Below, piece by piece: positions 44,938-54,704 of a stretch of DNA of 64,000 nucleotides. The notes below the pieces were generated by a model, which worked only from the letters and a program-made list of their open reading frames with translations, searched no databases and was not told the DNA's origin. Numbering within the stretch: position 1 is the first letter of the stretch; each line of letters starts with the position of its first letter. The position numbers and the translations under genes are program-made. The stretch comes from Holophagae bacterium. Its GTDB lineage: Bacteria; Acidobacteriota; Holophagae; Acanthopleuribacterales; Acanthopleuribacteraceae. The stretch covers positions 124,001 to 188,000 of the forward strand of contig JAJCXM010000032.1 in NCBI GenBank assembly GCA_029263455.1, written 5' to 3'.

Positions 44938-46371
44938 CTATTGATCTGGAGTTTCGGCCAAATTCGCGTTTTCTAGTGTCACCCTACCGGTTGTCACCAC
45001 AAAGCCCAAATGGCTGCTTGGCAGATCAAGCTGCCACTGGATGTCTAACGTCAACGAACGTGTTTTGACAATTGATTTACGTTCCACTTGCGTTGGAATT
45101 TTGACCTGGGTCGTCACGACCTGTGGCAATTGAATTTCGCCAGCTAGTTGCCCTAAATCAAATTTCAACGGATAGTTAAAACCTATTTTGCGTGTGCCGA
45201 TAGGAACTTCGATGTGGATAGGAATCTCGATCTCACCCGATTCAATGTGAAATGAACGTGTTTCAGAGTCATAAATCATGGGAAGTTGTTCAAGGGCAGT
45301 ATCGGTTTGAGCAGAGAAGGGGACCGTGGCACTCATTCCCATCATCTCAGCTTCTAGGAAGCCATTCATGTAAGCGTCCATGGCGATGGCTAGGGTGACG
45401 TCTTCAGGGGTGAAGCTCAGTTGTGAGCGATTAACGTCTAAATAACCGTCAATCGACAATATATCAACGTGATTCTTGAATTCTTTGCCTAGAAAACTCA
45501 TTTCTTTTGTCCAAACGTCTTTAACGCGCTCGGATGATACCAACACGTCGTGATCAGGCACGACATAAGCTTGAATAATGTCATTAAGGAACTTGGCGCT
45601 CATAGCAATGACAATATCAGGAGAATCCAATGGCAAGGCAACCGTTTGGCTCATACCGGAATCGTTAGGTGTGACGGGTACAACCAGACCAAGCGATGTG
45701 GATGAAGTGAATGCTAAGGCTGCAGGTGCATCAATGCCAATGGTTCGGCCTGGTAGATCCACCTGCATTTGCTTAAGCGTGTGTTGCATGTCTGGTAAAA
45801 CTAGGTCTTTTTGGTAGTTAATTGGGAGTTGTATGTCGGGGATTTTCAACTTCTGTTGCAGTCGTACTCTAACTAATGAGGACAACCAACTCTCCAGGCC
45901 TGGAAACGTTTTATGGGGTCTCGCATCGACAACACGTAGGTGAAGATGGCATTGACCCAATTCATCGACACGGGCGTAACCGCGATAGACAACATCAATT
46001 GGACCGTCGTAAAAACCAAAGCGCCATGCAAAATGAGCTTTAGCCGTCAATTCTATGTATCCATCATGAAAAGAGCTTTGTACTTGGTTGACAGCAAAGC
46101 GATTGCCTTTTGAGGTTATCTGCTGGTACCCCTCTAGTTGCTCTAACAGGGAGGCGACAAGTTTTGCAGGGATAACGGCGGCCAATTGGAACTGACCCGA
46201 CTGAATTAATGCACGTGTGTTGAGCGTTGAAGTCTCGGCGGATTCTTGTAGCAGTTGTAATTGACGCTGCTGACGTTCAAGGTGATGGTTTGCCCATAAA
46301 GTAACGCACGCAAATACCACTAACACGAGGGCAATCAGGACACCAAAGACGACGATGAGCCGTTTGATCAC
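44938..46371 (-). CDS. Membrane-anchored protein of unknown function
   Basis: A 477-residue protein with an N-terminal membrane anchor (RLIVVFGVLIALVLVVFACV, then a basic/Gln-rich helix). The rest is periplasmic and beta-rich, with amphipathic strands such as GYIELTAKAHFAWRFGFYDG and LVSSERVKDVWTKEM, reminiscent of lipid-binding (DUF4403/BPI-like) folds; this is a weak impression only. There are no cysteine pairs or catalytic motifs. It is the last gene of a minus-strand operon after gloA (four-base gap) and converges on the HtrA-type gene with four bases between stops. Confidence 0.75.
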   Translation of the reverse strand: MIKRLIVVFGVLIALVLVVFACVTLWANHHLERQQRQLQLLQESAETSTLNTRALIQSGQFQLAAVIPAKLVASLLEQLEGYQQITSKGNRFAVNQVQSSFHDGYIELTAKAHFAWRFGFYDGPIDVVYRGYARVDELGQCHLHLRVVDARPHKTFPGLESWLSSLVRVRLQQKLKIPDIQLPINYQKDLVLPDMQHTLKQMQVDLPGRTIGIDAPAALAFTSSTSLGLVVPVTPNDSGMSQTVALPLDSPDIVIAMSAKFLNDIIQAYVVPDHDVLVSSERVKDVWTKEMSFLGKEFKNHVDILSIDGYLDVNRSQLSFTPEDVTLAIAMDAYMNGFLEAEMMGMSATVPFSAQTDTALEQLPMIYDSETRSFHIESGEIEIPIHIEVPIGTRKIGFNYPLKFDLGQLAGEIQLPQVVTTQVKIPTQVERKSIVKTRSLTLDIQWQLDLPSSHLGFVVTTGRVTLENANLAETPDQ

Positions 46372-46375
46372 TGGC

Positions 46376-46783
46376 TTAGCCTAATAACCCTTTGCTCGCT
46401 GTTCTGGATAGAATCAATTCAATTATGTAACCGTCTGGGTCTTCAACGAATGCGATCTCGGTGGTTCCGCCTTTTACTGGACCAGGTTCGCGTGTTATTT
46501 GAGCGCCCAGGTCACGAATGCGTTCGCATGTTGCATACAAGTCCTCAACTTCGATTGCTATATGACCGAATGCTGTGCCCAGTTCGTATTCGTGCACGTC
46601 CCAGTTGTAGGTCAATTCGAGCACTGTATGCTCTGACTCTTCCCCGTAGCCGATAAATGCCAACGTGTATTTATAGCTTGGATTCTCGCTTTTTCGTAGC
46701 AGTTTCATGCCCAGTATTTGGGTATAAAAATCGATTGAACGTTGTAAGTCACGCACTCGTAGCATGGTATGTAGTATCCGCAA
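46376..46783 (-). CDS. gloA: Lactoylglutathione lyase (glyoxalase I)
   Basis: A 135-residue vicinal-oxygen-chelate protein with the GloA pattern: [18 protein letters not shown] from residue 5, [17 protein letters not shown] near 53, [12 protein letters not shown] near 73 and [11 protein letters not shown] near 115. The four metal ligands (two His, two Glu) appear in place. It converts the methylglyoxal-glutathione hemithioacetal to S-lactoylglutathione. The start is TTG, five bases after AGGAG. It sits between a metallo-beta-lactamase-fold gene and an unknown membrane protein. Confidence 0.94.
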   Translation of the reverse strand: MRILHTMLRVRDLQRSIDFYTQILGMKLLRKSENPSYKYTLAFIGYGEESEHTVLELTYNWDVHEYELGTAFGHIAIEVEDLYATCERIRDLGAQITREPGPVKGGTTEIAFVEDPDGYIIELILSRTASKGLLG

Positions 46784-46791
46784 TCTCGCTC

Positions 46792-47655
46792 CTAATCCAG
46801 CACATTCAAAGGCATTTTCAAGAACCTATTTCCTTGATGATCTGGTTCCGGCAAGATACCCGCTTGAATATTGACTTGGATACTTGGAAAGAGCAAGCGA
46901 GGATTGCTAAGGCCTTGATCTCGATTGCTGCGAAATTGGACAAACTCTTCCTGAGAAATATGTGCAGGTAAGTGGACATTCGAGCTCTTTTGTTCACCGA
47001 CCGAGGCCCACATTCTGGGGTCACGACTATCAGGCGGATAGTCATGGCATGTGTAGATACGAATATGATCGTCAAATGCATATAGTTGTTTGGTTATGGA
47101 GTCATATAGGTCGGTCGCCGAGCCATCCGGGAAATCACAGCGACCCGTTCCGCAATCAGGCATAAAGATACAATCACCCACAAATAGATTGTCACCAACT
47201 TGGTAGCTCATACAGGATGGCGTATGGCCAGGAGTGGAGATAGCTCTAATGGCGATGCTGCCAGCATGAATAGTCTCGTTGTGGTTGATGAGTTGGTCAA
47301 ACTGTGAGCCGTCGCACAGGAACGAATCAGGAAAGCTAAGCAGGCGTTTGAACGTCGACTGGGTTATTCGTATGCCATTGCCAATAGCGACTCTCATGTC
47401 TGTGAAGTTTGACTTCAGGAATTGGGCACCGGTCAAATGATCGGCATGGGCATGTGTTTCTAATGAAAAGTGAAGCTTAAGGCGGTGTTCTTTAACGACG
47501 GCGGATATCTTTTGGACGCATGTGCTGCTTACCGTACAGGCAACTGGGTCGTATTCGATGATTGGGTCAATAACGATGGCGTCCCTTGATACGGGTTCCC
47601 AAACGAGATAGCTCCATGTCCCCGTACAGTCATCAAAGAACCCTTGTATGTGCAT
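46792..47655 (-). CDS. Metallo-beta-lactamase-fold hydrolase, persulfide-dioxygenase-like
   Basis: A 287-residue MBL-fold protein. The metal-binding [11 protein letters not shown] lies near 66, with [12 protein letters not shown] near 140 and [18 protein letters not shown] near 155; the last pattern (DCGTGRCDF) is typical of ETHE1/Blh-like persulfide dioxygenases, which oxidise glutathione persulfide using one iron. The neighbouring glyoxalase I gene also fits glutathione chemistry, although a glyoxalase II role cannot be excluded. GGAG lies seven bases before the ATG. It starts four bases after tyrA ends. Confidence 0.87.
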   Translation of the reverse strand: MHIQGFFDDCTGTWSYLVWEPVSRDAIVIDPIIEYDPVACTVSSTCVQKISAVVKEHRLKLHFSLETHAHADHLTGAQFLKSNFTDMRVAIGNGIRITQSTFKRLLSFPDSFLCDGSQFDQLINHNETIHAGSIAIRAISTPGHTPSCMSYQVGDNLFVGDCIFMPDCGTGRCDFPDGSATDLYDSITKQLYAFDDHIRIYTCHDYPPDSRDPRMWASVGEQKSSNVHLPAHISQEEFVQFRSNRDQGLSNPRLLFPSIQVNIQAGILPEPDHQGNRFLKMPLNVLD

Positions 47656-47659
47656 CGAA

Positions 47660-48541
47660 TTACTCCGTCACTTGATCTACAGCATCAATCAGTTTTCGAG
47701 GTGAGTTTCTGGCTAACGTTGCCGCATTTAGCATGAGCGAACTTTCATCAAGGAATTCGCCTGCTAAAGGGCCAAACCACGAACGGGTATCATTAAAGCG
47801 TTCAATGAACTTGCTGCGATTATCGTCTTCCAGTTCCTGCAACAACTTACCAAAAAACTCGTGGTACCGCCGCAATATTTGCTTGCCTTCGTCCGAACGG
47901 TAAATGATTTCAGCGTATAGCTCGGGTTGTTGAGCAAAGAGACGACCAACCATACCTAATTCCAAACGATAAATAGGCGAGGTGAATGCCAATGTTCTAT
48001 TTAGGTCCACGTCTTCATTGTGGAGGTGGCAACCAAAAGCAAACGTTGAGAAGTGACGTGCTGCTTGGATGGTCGCCATCATGTGATCGTGTTCCGTAGG
48101 CGTTGATTCTAAAACGGTTCCCTCCCTGTATCGCCAAAGGTCAAATAGCCACTCTAATTGGTCGGGCTGACGACCACCGCAATTAATCAATACTTGGTTT
48201 CGTACCGACGTCGAAGTTGGTCCAAACATGGGATGCAAGCCCACCACGGGCCCGGCATAGCAAGACAACATCGTGGCTACCGGTTCTTGTTTTACGGACG
48301 TGATGTCTGCCAATACCGTTGTGCCGTCGAGCAGGGGTGCGATTTGGCGGATGACCTCACAGGTAACGGCGATAGGGACCGCGACTAAAACCAAGTCCGA
48401 ATGCGCTACTAAGGATTCGGCTTGCGACCAGTCCTCCTTATCGATGCCTGTCACGTCGTGCCCGTTTCTACTTAACCAGCTCTGGAAAAAGACGCCCATT
48501 GCGCCTTTTGCGCCCAGGATAGTTACTCGCTTGGTTGGCAT
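47660..48541 (-). CDS. tyrA: Prephenate dehydrogenase
   Basis: A 293-residue NAD(P)-dependent dehydrogenase of the TyrA family without a chorismate mutase domain. VTILGAKGAMGVFF at the start is the nucleotide-binding loop; LADITSVKQEPV near 93 and VGLHPMFGPTS near 115 are the TyrA motifs, and the pattern follows the dehydrogenase part of the E. coli T-protein. It converts prephenate to 4-hydroxyphenylpyruvate for tyrosine synthesis. Two adjacent ATG codons follow GGAGG; I used the second (48541) for better spacing. It leads the tyrA-MBL-gloA-unknown operon. Confidence 0.9.
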   Translation of the reverse strand: MPTKRVTILGAKGAMGVFFQSWLSRNGHDVTGIDKEDWSQAESLVAHSDLVLVAVPIAVTCEVIRQIAPLLDGTTVLADITSVKQEPVATMLSCYAGPVVGLHPMFGPTSTSVRNQVLINCGGRQPDQLEWLFDLWRYREGTVLESTPTEHDHMMATIQAARHFSTFAFGCHLHNEDVDLNRTLAFTSPIYRLELGMVGRLFAQQPELYAEIIYRSDEGKQILRRYHEFFGKLLQELEDDNRSKFIERFNDTRSWFGPLAGEFLDESSLMLNAATLARNSPRKLIDAVDQVTE

Positions 48542-48676
48542 CATCGCCTCCTCTTGTGTTCACGCATTCTTTCAAATCTTTGAATACAAGTGAACCCAAA
48601 GCATGCATGTCTTGGGGGTAGGCAGCCTATCGGATTCGGGCTAAGCTGGTAGCTTCATACAGTTTTAAGGAGCCAA

Positions 48677-50086
48677 ATGTCTAACCCAAAGGGCGAGCCA
48701 TTAACTAATGTAGATGCGGCCTGGTACCACATGGAGGATCCGGCTAACCTGATGATGGTGAGTGGCATTATTGTGCTTAAAGATCCAGTTGCTATTGATA
48801 CGATTCAAAGTGTCATTGAACGTGGCCTTTTGTCTTTTGATCGCTTTCAACAACGGGTCGTTGAAGTGGGTGTCATGAAAACACCCCACTGGCAAGATGT
48901 TGATCAGATCGATTGGGCGTACCACCTGGTTCCAGTCAGACTTCCTGGCCAGGGCAGCAGAGAGGACCTCAATGCTCAGGTGAACGCGTACATGAGCCAA
49001 GGCCTAGATTTTTCACAGCCCCTTTGGCAAATACACTTTTTTGAGAACGTTGGACAAGGGTCCGTTCTCCTCTTGAGAGTCCACCATTGCATTGCCGATG
49101 GCATGGCGTTGGTGAGCGTTTTACTTTCAATGACCGCCAATAGTGCAACCTCGTCTTTAGCTAGCGGTCGGTCGATTGATCGCTCTGTCCATTACGTGAG
49201 TGCGATAGGTCAGCTCTTTCGGCAAACCTCGAACGCCCTTGGCAAAGCGTCTAAGGTGACAGGCAAACTAATTAAAGGTTATGTGAACACGATCATCCAC
49301 CCGTCGCGGATTTTGGATTTTGCAAAAATTGGTTCAGAGGGAGCCGCTACAACCGCCAAATTGCTGTTTCGTCAACAGGACCCGACAACCAGCTTCAAGG
49401 GTGAGTTAGGAATCGAGAAACGCGCAGCCTGGTCGAGACCGGTTTCGTTAGATAGGGTTAAGACGATTCGACGCGTGACCGGAAGTACGGTTAACGACGT
49501 TCTGTTGGCAGCCATGAGCGGTGCATTAAGGCGTTACCTAGTCTCACGGGGCGATGACGTCACAGGTTTGGATTTTCATGCAGCCGTGCCCGTAAACTTG
49601 CGCGACGGCGGGCACGAGATCACCCTTGGGAACCAGTTCGGGCTGGTTTTTTTGTGCCTGCCTATCGGAATCGAAGATCCCTTAGAGCGTATCTTTGAAG
49701 TTAGAGCGCGTATGGAAAGCCTCAAGAATTCACCCGAGGCAATCGTTTCATTTGGGTTATTGAAAGCAGTAGGCATGACGCCCGTTGATATTCAGCGAGC
49801 CATTGTCAATACTTTCGGAATCAAGACAACGTGTGTAATGACGAATGTTCCCGGGCCAAAAGAAAAGCTGTTCTTGGCTGGGTCACAACTGGAATCGATG
49901 ATGTTCTGGGTTCCCCTTTCAGGTCGCGTAGGCCTGGGCGTGAGTATCTTGAGTTATGCGGGCGAAGTGAGACTAGGCATTGCCACGGATGCAGGCTTGG
50001 TCCCCGACCCTGAGAGCATTATTGATGCGTTCCATTTGGAGTTAGCCGATATGTGGCGGCTCTACGAGGACGTGGAGCACACCTAA
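48677..50086 (+). CDS. Wax ester synthase/diacylglycerol acyltransferase (WS/DGAT)-family protein
   Basis: A 469-residue acyltransferase. The catalytic HHXXXDG motif is HHCIADG near 136. The C-terminal half has the family ND motif (STVNDVLLAAMSGALRRYL near 272) and the NVPGPKEKLFLAG segment near 390. These enzymes esterify fatty alcohols or diacylglycerol with acyl-CoA to make storage wax esters or triacylglycerol. AAGGAG lies four bases before the ATG. No other storage-lipid gene is close, so substrate choice is unknown. It is followed 25 bases later by pyruvate kinase. Confidence 0.93.
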   Translation: MSNPKGEPLTNVDAAWYHMEDPANLMMVSGIIVLKDPVAIDTIQSVIERGLLSFDRFQQRVVEVGVMKTPHWQDVDQIDWAYHLVPVRLPGQGSREDLNAQVNAYMSQGLDFSQPLWQIHFFENVGQGSVLLLRVHHCIADGMALVSVLLSMTANSATSSLASGRSIDRSVHYVSAIGQLFRQTSNALGKASKVTGKLIKGYVNTIIHPSRILDFAKIGSEGAATTAKLLFRQQDPTTSFKGELGIEKRAAWSRPVSLDRVKTIRRVTGSTVNDVLLAAMSGALRRYLVSRGDDVTGLDFHAAVPVNLRDGGHEITLGNQFGLVFLCLPIGIEDPLERIFEVRARMESLKNSPEAIVSFGLLKAVGMTPVDIQRAIVNTFGIKTTCVMTNVPGPKEKLFLAGSQLESMMFWVPLSGRVGLGVSILSYAGEVRLGIATDAGLVPDPESIIDAFHLELADMWRLYEDVEHT

Positions 50087-50111
50087 GATCAAAGAATTTG
50101 AGAGGTTGAAT

Positions 50112-51575
50112 ATGGAGATTGCGCAAACCGCCAACGTGACGCGCAAGACGAAAATTGTCTGTACGCTTGGTCCGGCGACCGAGACGGAGGTCGCTATTGA
50201 GCAGCTATTGGTTGCCGGTATGGATATGGCACGCATCAATTGTTCTCACGGAAAGAGAAATGATCGACGATTGCTCTATCAACGTGTGAGAGCCGTAGCC
50301 GATCGGATGGGGCTTTACATTCCCATCATGTTTGACCTACAAGGTCCCAAGATTAGGATTGGGGCATTAAATGCGCCAGTTGACTTAGCTGTCGGCGATG
50401 AAGTGACTATAAGAGTGGGTGATGAGTTGGGTTCTGGCCTTCACTTCTTTACGCCTTTTCCTAGCTTTGTTGCGGATGTGAAAGTAGGCGACCCGGTCTT
50501 GATTGATGATGGACGGGTACGCCTATTAACGACGCACAATGACGGCAAGAAGGTGACCGCGATCGTGGAAGCGGGCGGCAGGGTGACCGATCGAAAAGGG
50601 ATCAATCTGCCTAATACGGACGTTAGCATCCAGGACATGTCCAGCAAAGACAAAAACGATTTACAAGAGGCCGTTGAGTTAGGTGTCGATTACGTCGCTA
50701 TTTCCTTTGTGCGAACCGCTCGCGATGTGGAGTGCGTGCGTGACTTAGCGAACACGATGGGTGAGAATTTCATTCACTACATCGCAAAAATTGAGCGGCC
50801 TGAAGCAGTACGCAACATACGAGATATTGTAGCGATATCGGAAGGGATCATGGTAGCTCGTGGTGATTTGGGGGTTGAGGTAGGGAGTCATCGAGTGCCG
50901 ATGATTCAAAAGGATGTGATCGTGCGGGCGAATGTCTCGGATCGCTTAGTGATCACGGCTACCCAGATGTTGGATTCGATGATGGAACGACCCGTGCCCA
51001 CTCGAGCTGAAGCGTCAGATGTTGCTAATGCGATTCTCGACGGAACCGACGCCTGCATGTTGTCAGGAGAAACGGCGACAGGTCGGTTTCCTGTTGAATC
51101 GGTCACTATGATGGACAAGATTGCCAAAGAAACGGAGTCTCACCAGCTTTATCGGTACCAGTCAGCGGCGCTAGGGAAGGGCAGTGTACATAGGGTACCG
51201 GACGGCATCGGAATGGCGGCTTATCAAATTGGTGAAATGATGAATGCGCGCCTCTTGGTTGCATTCACAAATTCGGGATCGTCGGCATTAAGCCTTTCCA
51301 AACGGCACCCTGACTGTCTCATCTTGGGCGCAACGATTCATGAACATATCGCTCGTCGCATGCGCGCCTACTGGGGGGTTGTACCTGTACTCATTAATCA
51401 ACCAGATTCGTTGGAGTCCATGTTTGAGGAAGTGAAATCCAAAATAAGCGAAAGAGCATTGGCCGAAGACGGCGATTTGGTGGTGATGACTGCCGGTTAT
51501 CCAATGTGGACCTCAGGCTCAACTAACTTAATTAAAGTAATGACAATCGGGGACGAGAGCCGACTGCGCGTATGA
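50112..51575 (+). CDS. pyk: Pyruvate kinase
   Basis: A 487-residue glycolytic enzyme. Motifs in order: TKIVCTLGPATE near 12, ARINCSHGKRND near 38, FDLQGPKIRIG near 72, SKDKNDLQEAVELGVDYVAI near 178, the catalytic lysine in IAKIERPEAV near 220, MVARGDLGVEV near 246 and TATQMLDSM near 280. The Lys/Arg-rich C-terminal domain is complete. It makes pyruvate and ATP from phosphoenolpyruvate. GAGAGG lies six bases before the ATG at 50112. The stop overlaps the next gene by four bases. Confidence 0.97.
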   Translation: MEIAQTANVTRKTKIVCTLGPATETEVAIEQLLVAGMDMARINCSHGKRNDRRLLYQRVRAVADRMGLYIPIMFDLQGPKIRIGALNAPVDLAVGDEVTIRVGDELGSGLHFFTPFPSFVADVKVGDPVLIDDGRVRLLTTHNDGKKVTAIVEAGGRVTDRKGINLPNTDVSIQDMSSKDKNDLQEAVELGVDYVAISFVRTARDVECVRDLANTMGENFIHYIAKIERPEAVRNIRDIVAISEGIMVARGDLGVEVGSHRVPMIQKDVIVRANVSDRLVITATQMLDSMMERPVPTRAEASDVANAILDGTDACMLSGETATGRFPVESVTMMDKIAKETESHQLYRYQSAALGKGSVHRVPDGIGMAAYQIGEMMNARLLVAFTNSGSSALSLSKRHPDCLILGATIHEHIARRMRAYWGVVPVLINQPDSLESMFEEVKSKISERALAEDGDLVVMTAGYPMWTSGSTNLIKVMTIGDESRLRV

Positions 51576-52660
51576 CCGATATTGCCTGGAACACGGCGTA
51601 TCGGCCGCAAGCAAGAGCGTTGCCGCGTGAAATGCAGCTGTTTCATGAGGCTCAACCTTTTTATCAATGTTCTCCTTTGAATCGCTTTGAACTACGACAT
51701 CCATTGGGGACTACACAACTATGGGTCAAAGATGAAAGGCATCGCTTTGGCCTGCCAGCGTTCAAAGTATTGGGAGCATCGTACGCGATCTATCGCGCGC
51801 TCTGCGAGAAAGGTATGCCTGCGTCACATCAATCTTGTGAGGATATGGCTAACTGGCTGAAAGGCGACCGACTGAGACTCATTACGGCGACCGACGGCAA
51901 CCATGGCCGAGCTGTCGCGTTTGTGGCTCGTCAATTAGGGGTCAGCGCCATTGTGGTTGTCCCAAAGGGTACTGCCATACAAAGGATTCAAGCGATCAAG
52001 TCAGAAGGCGCTGCCGTCATACAATGCAAAGCTGGTTACGATCAAGCAGTCAAACATGCGGAAGCGCTTGTTAACGATGAAAATAGTTGGCTCATCCAAG
52101 ACACCGCCTGGGATGGCTACCACCAAATTCCTGATTGGATTACCGAGGGCTACCTAACCATGTTGTGGGAAAGCGAACGCCAACTTGCGGGCATCGTCCC
52201 CAGCGTCATTTTCATTCAGGTGGGCGTGGGTTCATTGGCTGCAGCCGTCTGCCGTTTCGTGTCTAATCGATGGCCAACTTGCCATGTCATTGGTGTTGAG
52301 CCAGTGACGGCAGCATGCGGATTGGCTTCCATTATCAAGGGCGAGCTTCAGTCAGTGCGTGCCGACGGTTATACCGTTATGGCTGGCTTGAACTGTGGCT
52401 CACTGTCCGAACGAGCTTGGCCTGAACTTAGTTCGGGTCTCAAAGCAAGTATGGTTGTACCTGAGGAATCCGTTAAGAACGCAGCCGAATGTATGGCTGC
52501 GCTAGGCATGGAAATCGGTGCCAGTGGATTAGCCGGCGTCGCGGGCTTACATGTGGCAGTCGATCGGCAGGTTGAATTCAGTAAGATGGGCGTGGATCTC
52601 CGTTGTGCCTTTGTGATCGCCACAGAAGCGGTCACCGACGAATTGGAGTTTTCTAGTTGA
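51572..52660 (+). CDS. Diaminopropionate ammonia-lyase-like PLP enzyme
   Basis: A 362-residue fold-type II PLP enzyme. The PLP lysine is in LPAFKVLGASYAIYRAL near 65, ATDGNHGRAVAFVARQLG near 110 is the Asn-His substrate loop, and IQVGVGSLAAAV near 215 binds the phosphate. The QDTAWDGYHQIPDWITEGY segment near 176 is characteristic of diaminopropionate ammonia-lyases, which give pyruvate plus two ammonia. It is somewhat shorter than E. coli DpaL (about 400). The overlap with pyruvate kinase and an amino-acid permease just downstream suit an amino-acid catabolic role. A threonine/serine dehydratase is the alternative. Confidence 0.87.
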   Translation: MTDIAWNTAYRPQARALPREMQLFHEAQPFYQCSPLNRFELRHPLGTTQLWVKDERHRFGLPAFKVLGASYAIYRALCEKGMPASHQSCEDMANWLKGDRLRLITATDGNHGRAVAFVARQLGVSAIVVVPKGTAIQRIQAIKSEGAAVIQCKAGYDQAVKHAEALVNDENSWLIQDTAWDGYHQIPDWITEGYLTMLWESERQLAGIVPSVIFIQVGVGSLAAAVCRFVSNRWPTCHVIGVEPVTAACGLASIIKGELQSVRADGYTVMAGLNCGSLSERAWPELSSGLKASMVVPEESVKNAAECMAALGMEIGASGLAGVAGLHVAVDRQVEFSKMGVDLRCAFVIATEAVTDELEFSS

Positions 52661-52730
52661 AATCAAAAACAGACCATGGCTAGGGTGTGGGTCTGTACCT
52701 TGGTTAGAATTAAAGATGTGAGGAACAATT

Positions 52731-54143
52731 TTGACAACACAACAAAAATCTCAGCCCACACTTAAACGCTCCATGAGATTAAGAGATCTCGTTTTGTTGA
52801 ATGTCTCCTGTGTCGTCGGACTGTCTAGCCTAGCTCAAGTCGCTCAATTCGGTTTTGCTAGCTTGACTCTGTTAGCTTTTGCTTTTGCCACCTTCCTGGT
52901 CCCATGCGCAATCATGGTTGCGGAACTCAACGCCAGAATGCCAGAAGAGGGCGGTTTTTATCTTTGGACTAGATCGGCTTTTGGCGATCGACACGGCTAT
53001 CTGGTTGCTTGGTGTTATTGGCTGAGCAATATTGTTTGGCTACCGACCGTGCTTTTGTTCTTTTCGGTTTCTTGTCTGTATGTTTTTGGCGATCAGGCAC
53101 TCGTCTATGCGGATCATCCTTGGTACATAGGCATGGTCTGTATTGGAACGCTTTGGATTGTGACTCTTCTGAATATTTTTGGCCTTGAAAAGGCTAAGTG
53201 GATTCAAAACCTTGGTGGTATGGCCATATGGCTGTGCATCCTCTTCCTTGTGATTTTTGGTCTCATCTATGTAAGTCGTTTCGGCAGCGTACACGAATTT
53301 CAGGCGAGTAAACTCTTGCCTGATTTTTCGGACTTTGCGGTGCTGCCTTTTTTTGCCATCGTGGCCTTTTGTTTTGCGGGACTGGAATTAGCCCCTGTGA
53401 TGGCCGGGGAAGTTCAGCATCCACGCAGGAACATTCCACGGGCTATCGTCATTTCATCGATATTGATTTGTTTAATCTATATGTCTGGCACGCTGATGTT
53501 GATCTTCACGGTGTCGGAAGGAGATGTGGGCATCATTGACGGCGTCGCTCAGTCATTTCACGAAGTTAGCAAGGCTCTAGAGAATCCGGTCATTAGAGGA
53601 TTAGGTGCTATCTTGGTGACACTCAGTACGTTGGGACTATTCGGAGCGTGGCTTACTGGGGCGGCCAGAATTCCGTTTGTGGTCGGACTAGACAACTATT
53701 TGCCAGCTGCACTTGGACGTGTCCACAAGCGATGGGGATCGCCTTATGTTTCATTGATCTTACAAGCTGTTGTGTTGTCCTTGCTGTTGGCGGCGTCATT
53801 ATATGGATCGAGCGTTAAGGAAGCCTATCTAGTGCTCTTGGACATGTCGATCATTCTCTATTTCATTCCCTTCTTGTATATGTTCGCGGCGCTTTTTTGG
53901 CATGTTCGAAAGGGCACGGGTCAGCAAGGCATCTTTAGATTTTTCGAGAAACCAAGCTGGGTGCTTTTTTTGGTAACAGGATTGGGGTTTGGCATCACTT
54001 TTCTGTCGATTGTGCTGTCTTGTATTCCGAGCGGAGCGGTTGAACGTCCCATGTGGTTTGTAACTAAGGTCGTAGGTGGCGCTGGCGTCTTGATTGGCCT
54101 AGGTTTTGTGTTGTATTTGCGGCGAATGGGTCACGATCAATGA
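52731..54143 (+). CDS. APC-superfamily amino acid permease
   Basis: A 470-residue permease with about twelve membrane helices. The APC signature appears early: LRDLVLLNVSCVVGLSSLAQ near 17, then ELNARMPEEGGFYLWTRSAFG near 65 and a LEKAKWIQNLGG loop near 150. It likely imports an amino acid or amine by proton symport or exchange. The TTG start follows GAGGA at about seven bases. It overlaps the DUF1697 gene by four bases. The location after the PLP lyase suggests it may import that enzyme's substrate; this is inference. Confidence 0.92.
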   Translation: MTTQQKSQPTLKRSMRLRDLVLLNVSCVVGLSSLAQVAQFGFASLTLLAFAFATFLVPCAIMVAELNARMPEEGGFYLWTRSAFGDRHGYLVAWCYWLSNIVWLPTVLLFFSVSCLYVFGDQALVYADHPWYIGMVCIGTLWIVTLLNIFGLEKAKWIQNLGGMAIWLCILFLVIFGLIYVSRFGSVHEFQASKLLPDFSDFAVLPFFAIVAFCFAGLELAPVMAGEVQHPRRNIPRAIVISSILICLIYMSGTLMLIFTVSEGDVGIIDGVAQSFHEVSKALENPVIRGLGAILVTLSTLGLFGAWLTGAARIPFVVGLDNYLPAALGRVHKRWGSPYVSLILQAVVLSLLLAASLYGSSVKEAYLVLLDMSIILYFIPFLYMFAALFWHVRKGTGQQGIFRFFEKPSWVLFLVTGLGFGITFLSIVLSCIPSGAVERPMWFVTKVVGGAGVLIGLGFVLYLRRMGHDQ

Positions 54144-54694
54144 CTCGACCAATGGCCAATCGATTCATCGCTTTATTAAGGGGCATAAATGTAGGCGGCA
54201 AACACATCTTGCCCATGCGCGACTTGGTAACTGTTTTAGAACAAGCTGGATGCGTGTCCGTCAGGACATATATTCAGAGTGGCAACGTGGCTTTTAATCA
54301 CCCCACCGCTGACTTGACGACGCTGCGCGACGAAATCAAGTTAGCGATTGATAAACACTGCGGTTTTGAGGTGCAAGTGTTTCTGATGTTCGAAGACAGA
54401 GTTAAAGAGGCCGTTGCCGCTAACCCTTTTATTGAAGGCGAAGAAGACCCTTCTAAGCTGCATCTCTACTTTTTGCTTTCGCCGGCCGGCAATCCTGATT
54501 TCGAATCAATGAACAAAATACGCACACATACGGAGCGCTATGAATTGAAGGATGATGTCTTTTACCTCTATGCGCCTGAAGGTGTGGGCAGCTCCAAACT
54601 CGCACAAAAGGTTGAGAAGCTACTTGGTGTCGCTACCACTTGTCGTAATTGGCGTACCACGAACAAACTGTTGGACATAGCAGCACGACCATAA
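54140..54694 (+). CDS. DUF1697-family protein
   Basis: A 184-residue protein with the DUF1697 layout: FIALLRGINVGGKHILPMRD near 9, YIQSGNVAF near 44, the FEVQVFLM strand near 75, and a C-terminal ATTCRNWRTTNKLLDIA segment. The family is widespread and of unknown function, with two ferredoxin-like subdomains. The ATG overlaps the permease stop by four bases, so it ends the pyk operon, although these proteins often have no functional tie to neighbours. Confidence 0.9.
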   Translation: MTRPMANRFIALLRGINVGGKHILPMRDLVTVLEQAGCVSVRTYIQSGNVAFNHPTADLTTLRDEIKLAIDKHCGFEVQVFLMFEDRVKEAVAANPFIEGEEDPSKLHLYFLLSPAGNPDFESMNKIRTHTERYELKDDVFYLYAPEGVGSSKLAQKVEKLLGVATTCRNWRTTNKLLDIAARP

Positions 54695-54704
54695 TGATTT
54701 AGCG

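Noticed and set aside
52669-52696. Seven-pair hairpin after the PLP lyase gene
   Set aside because: The loop is 14 bases and no T run follows, so it is not convincing as a terminator.
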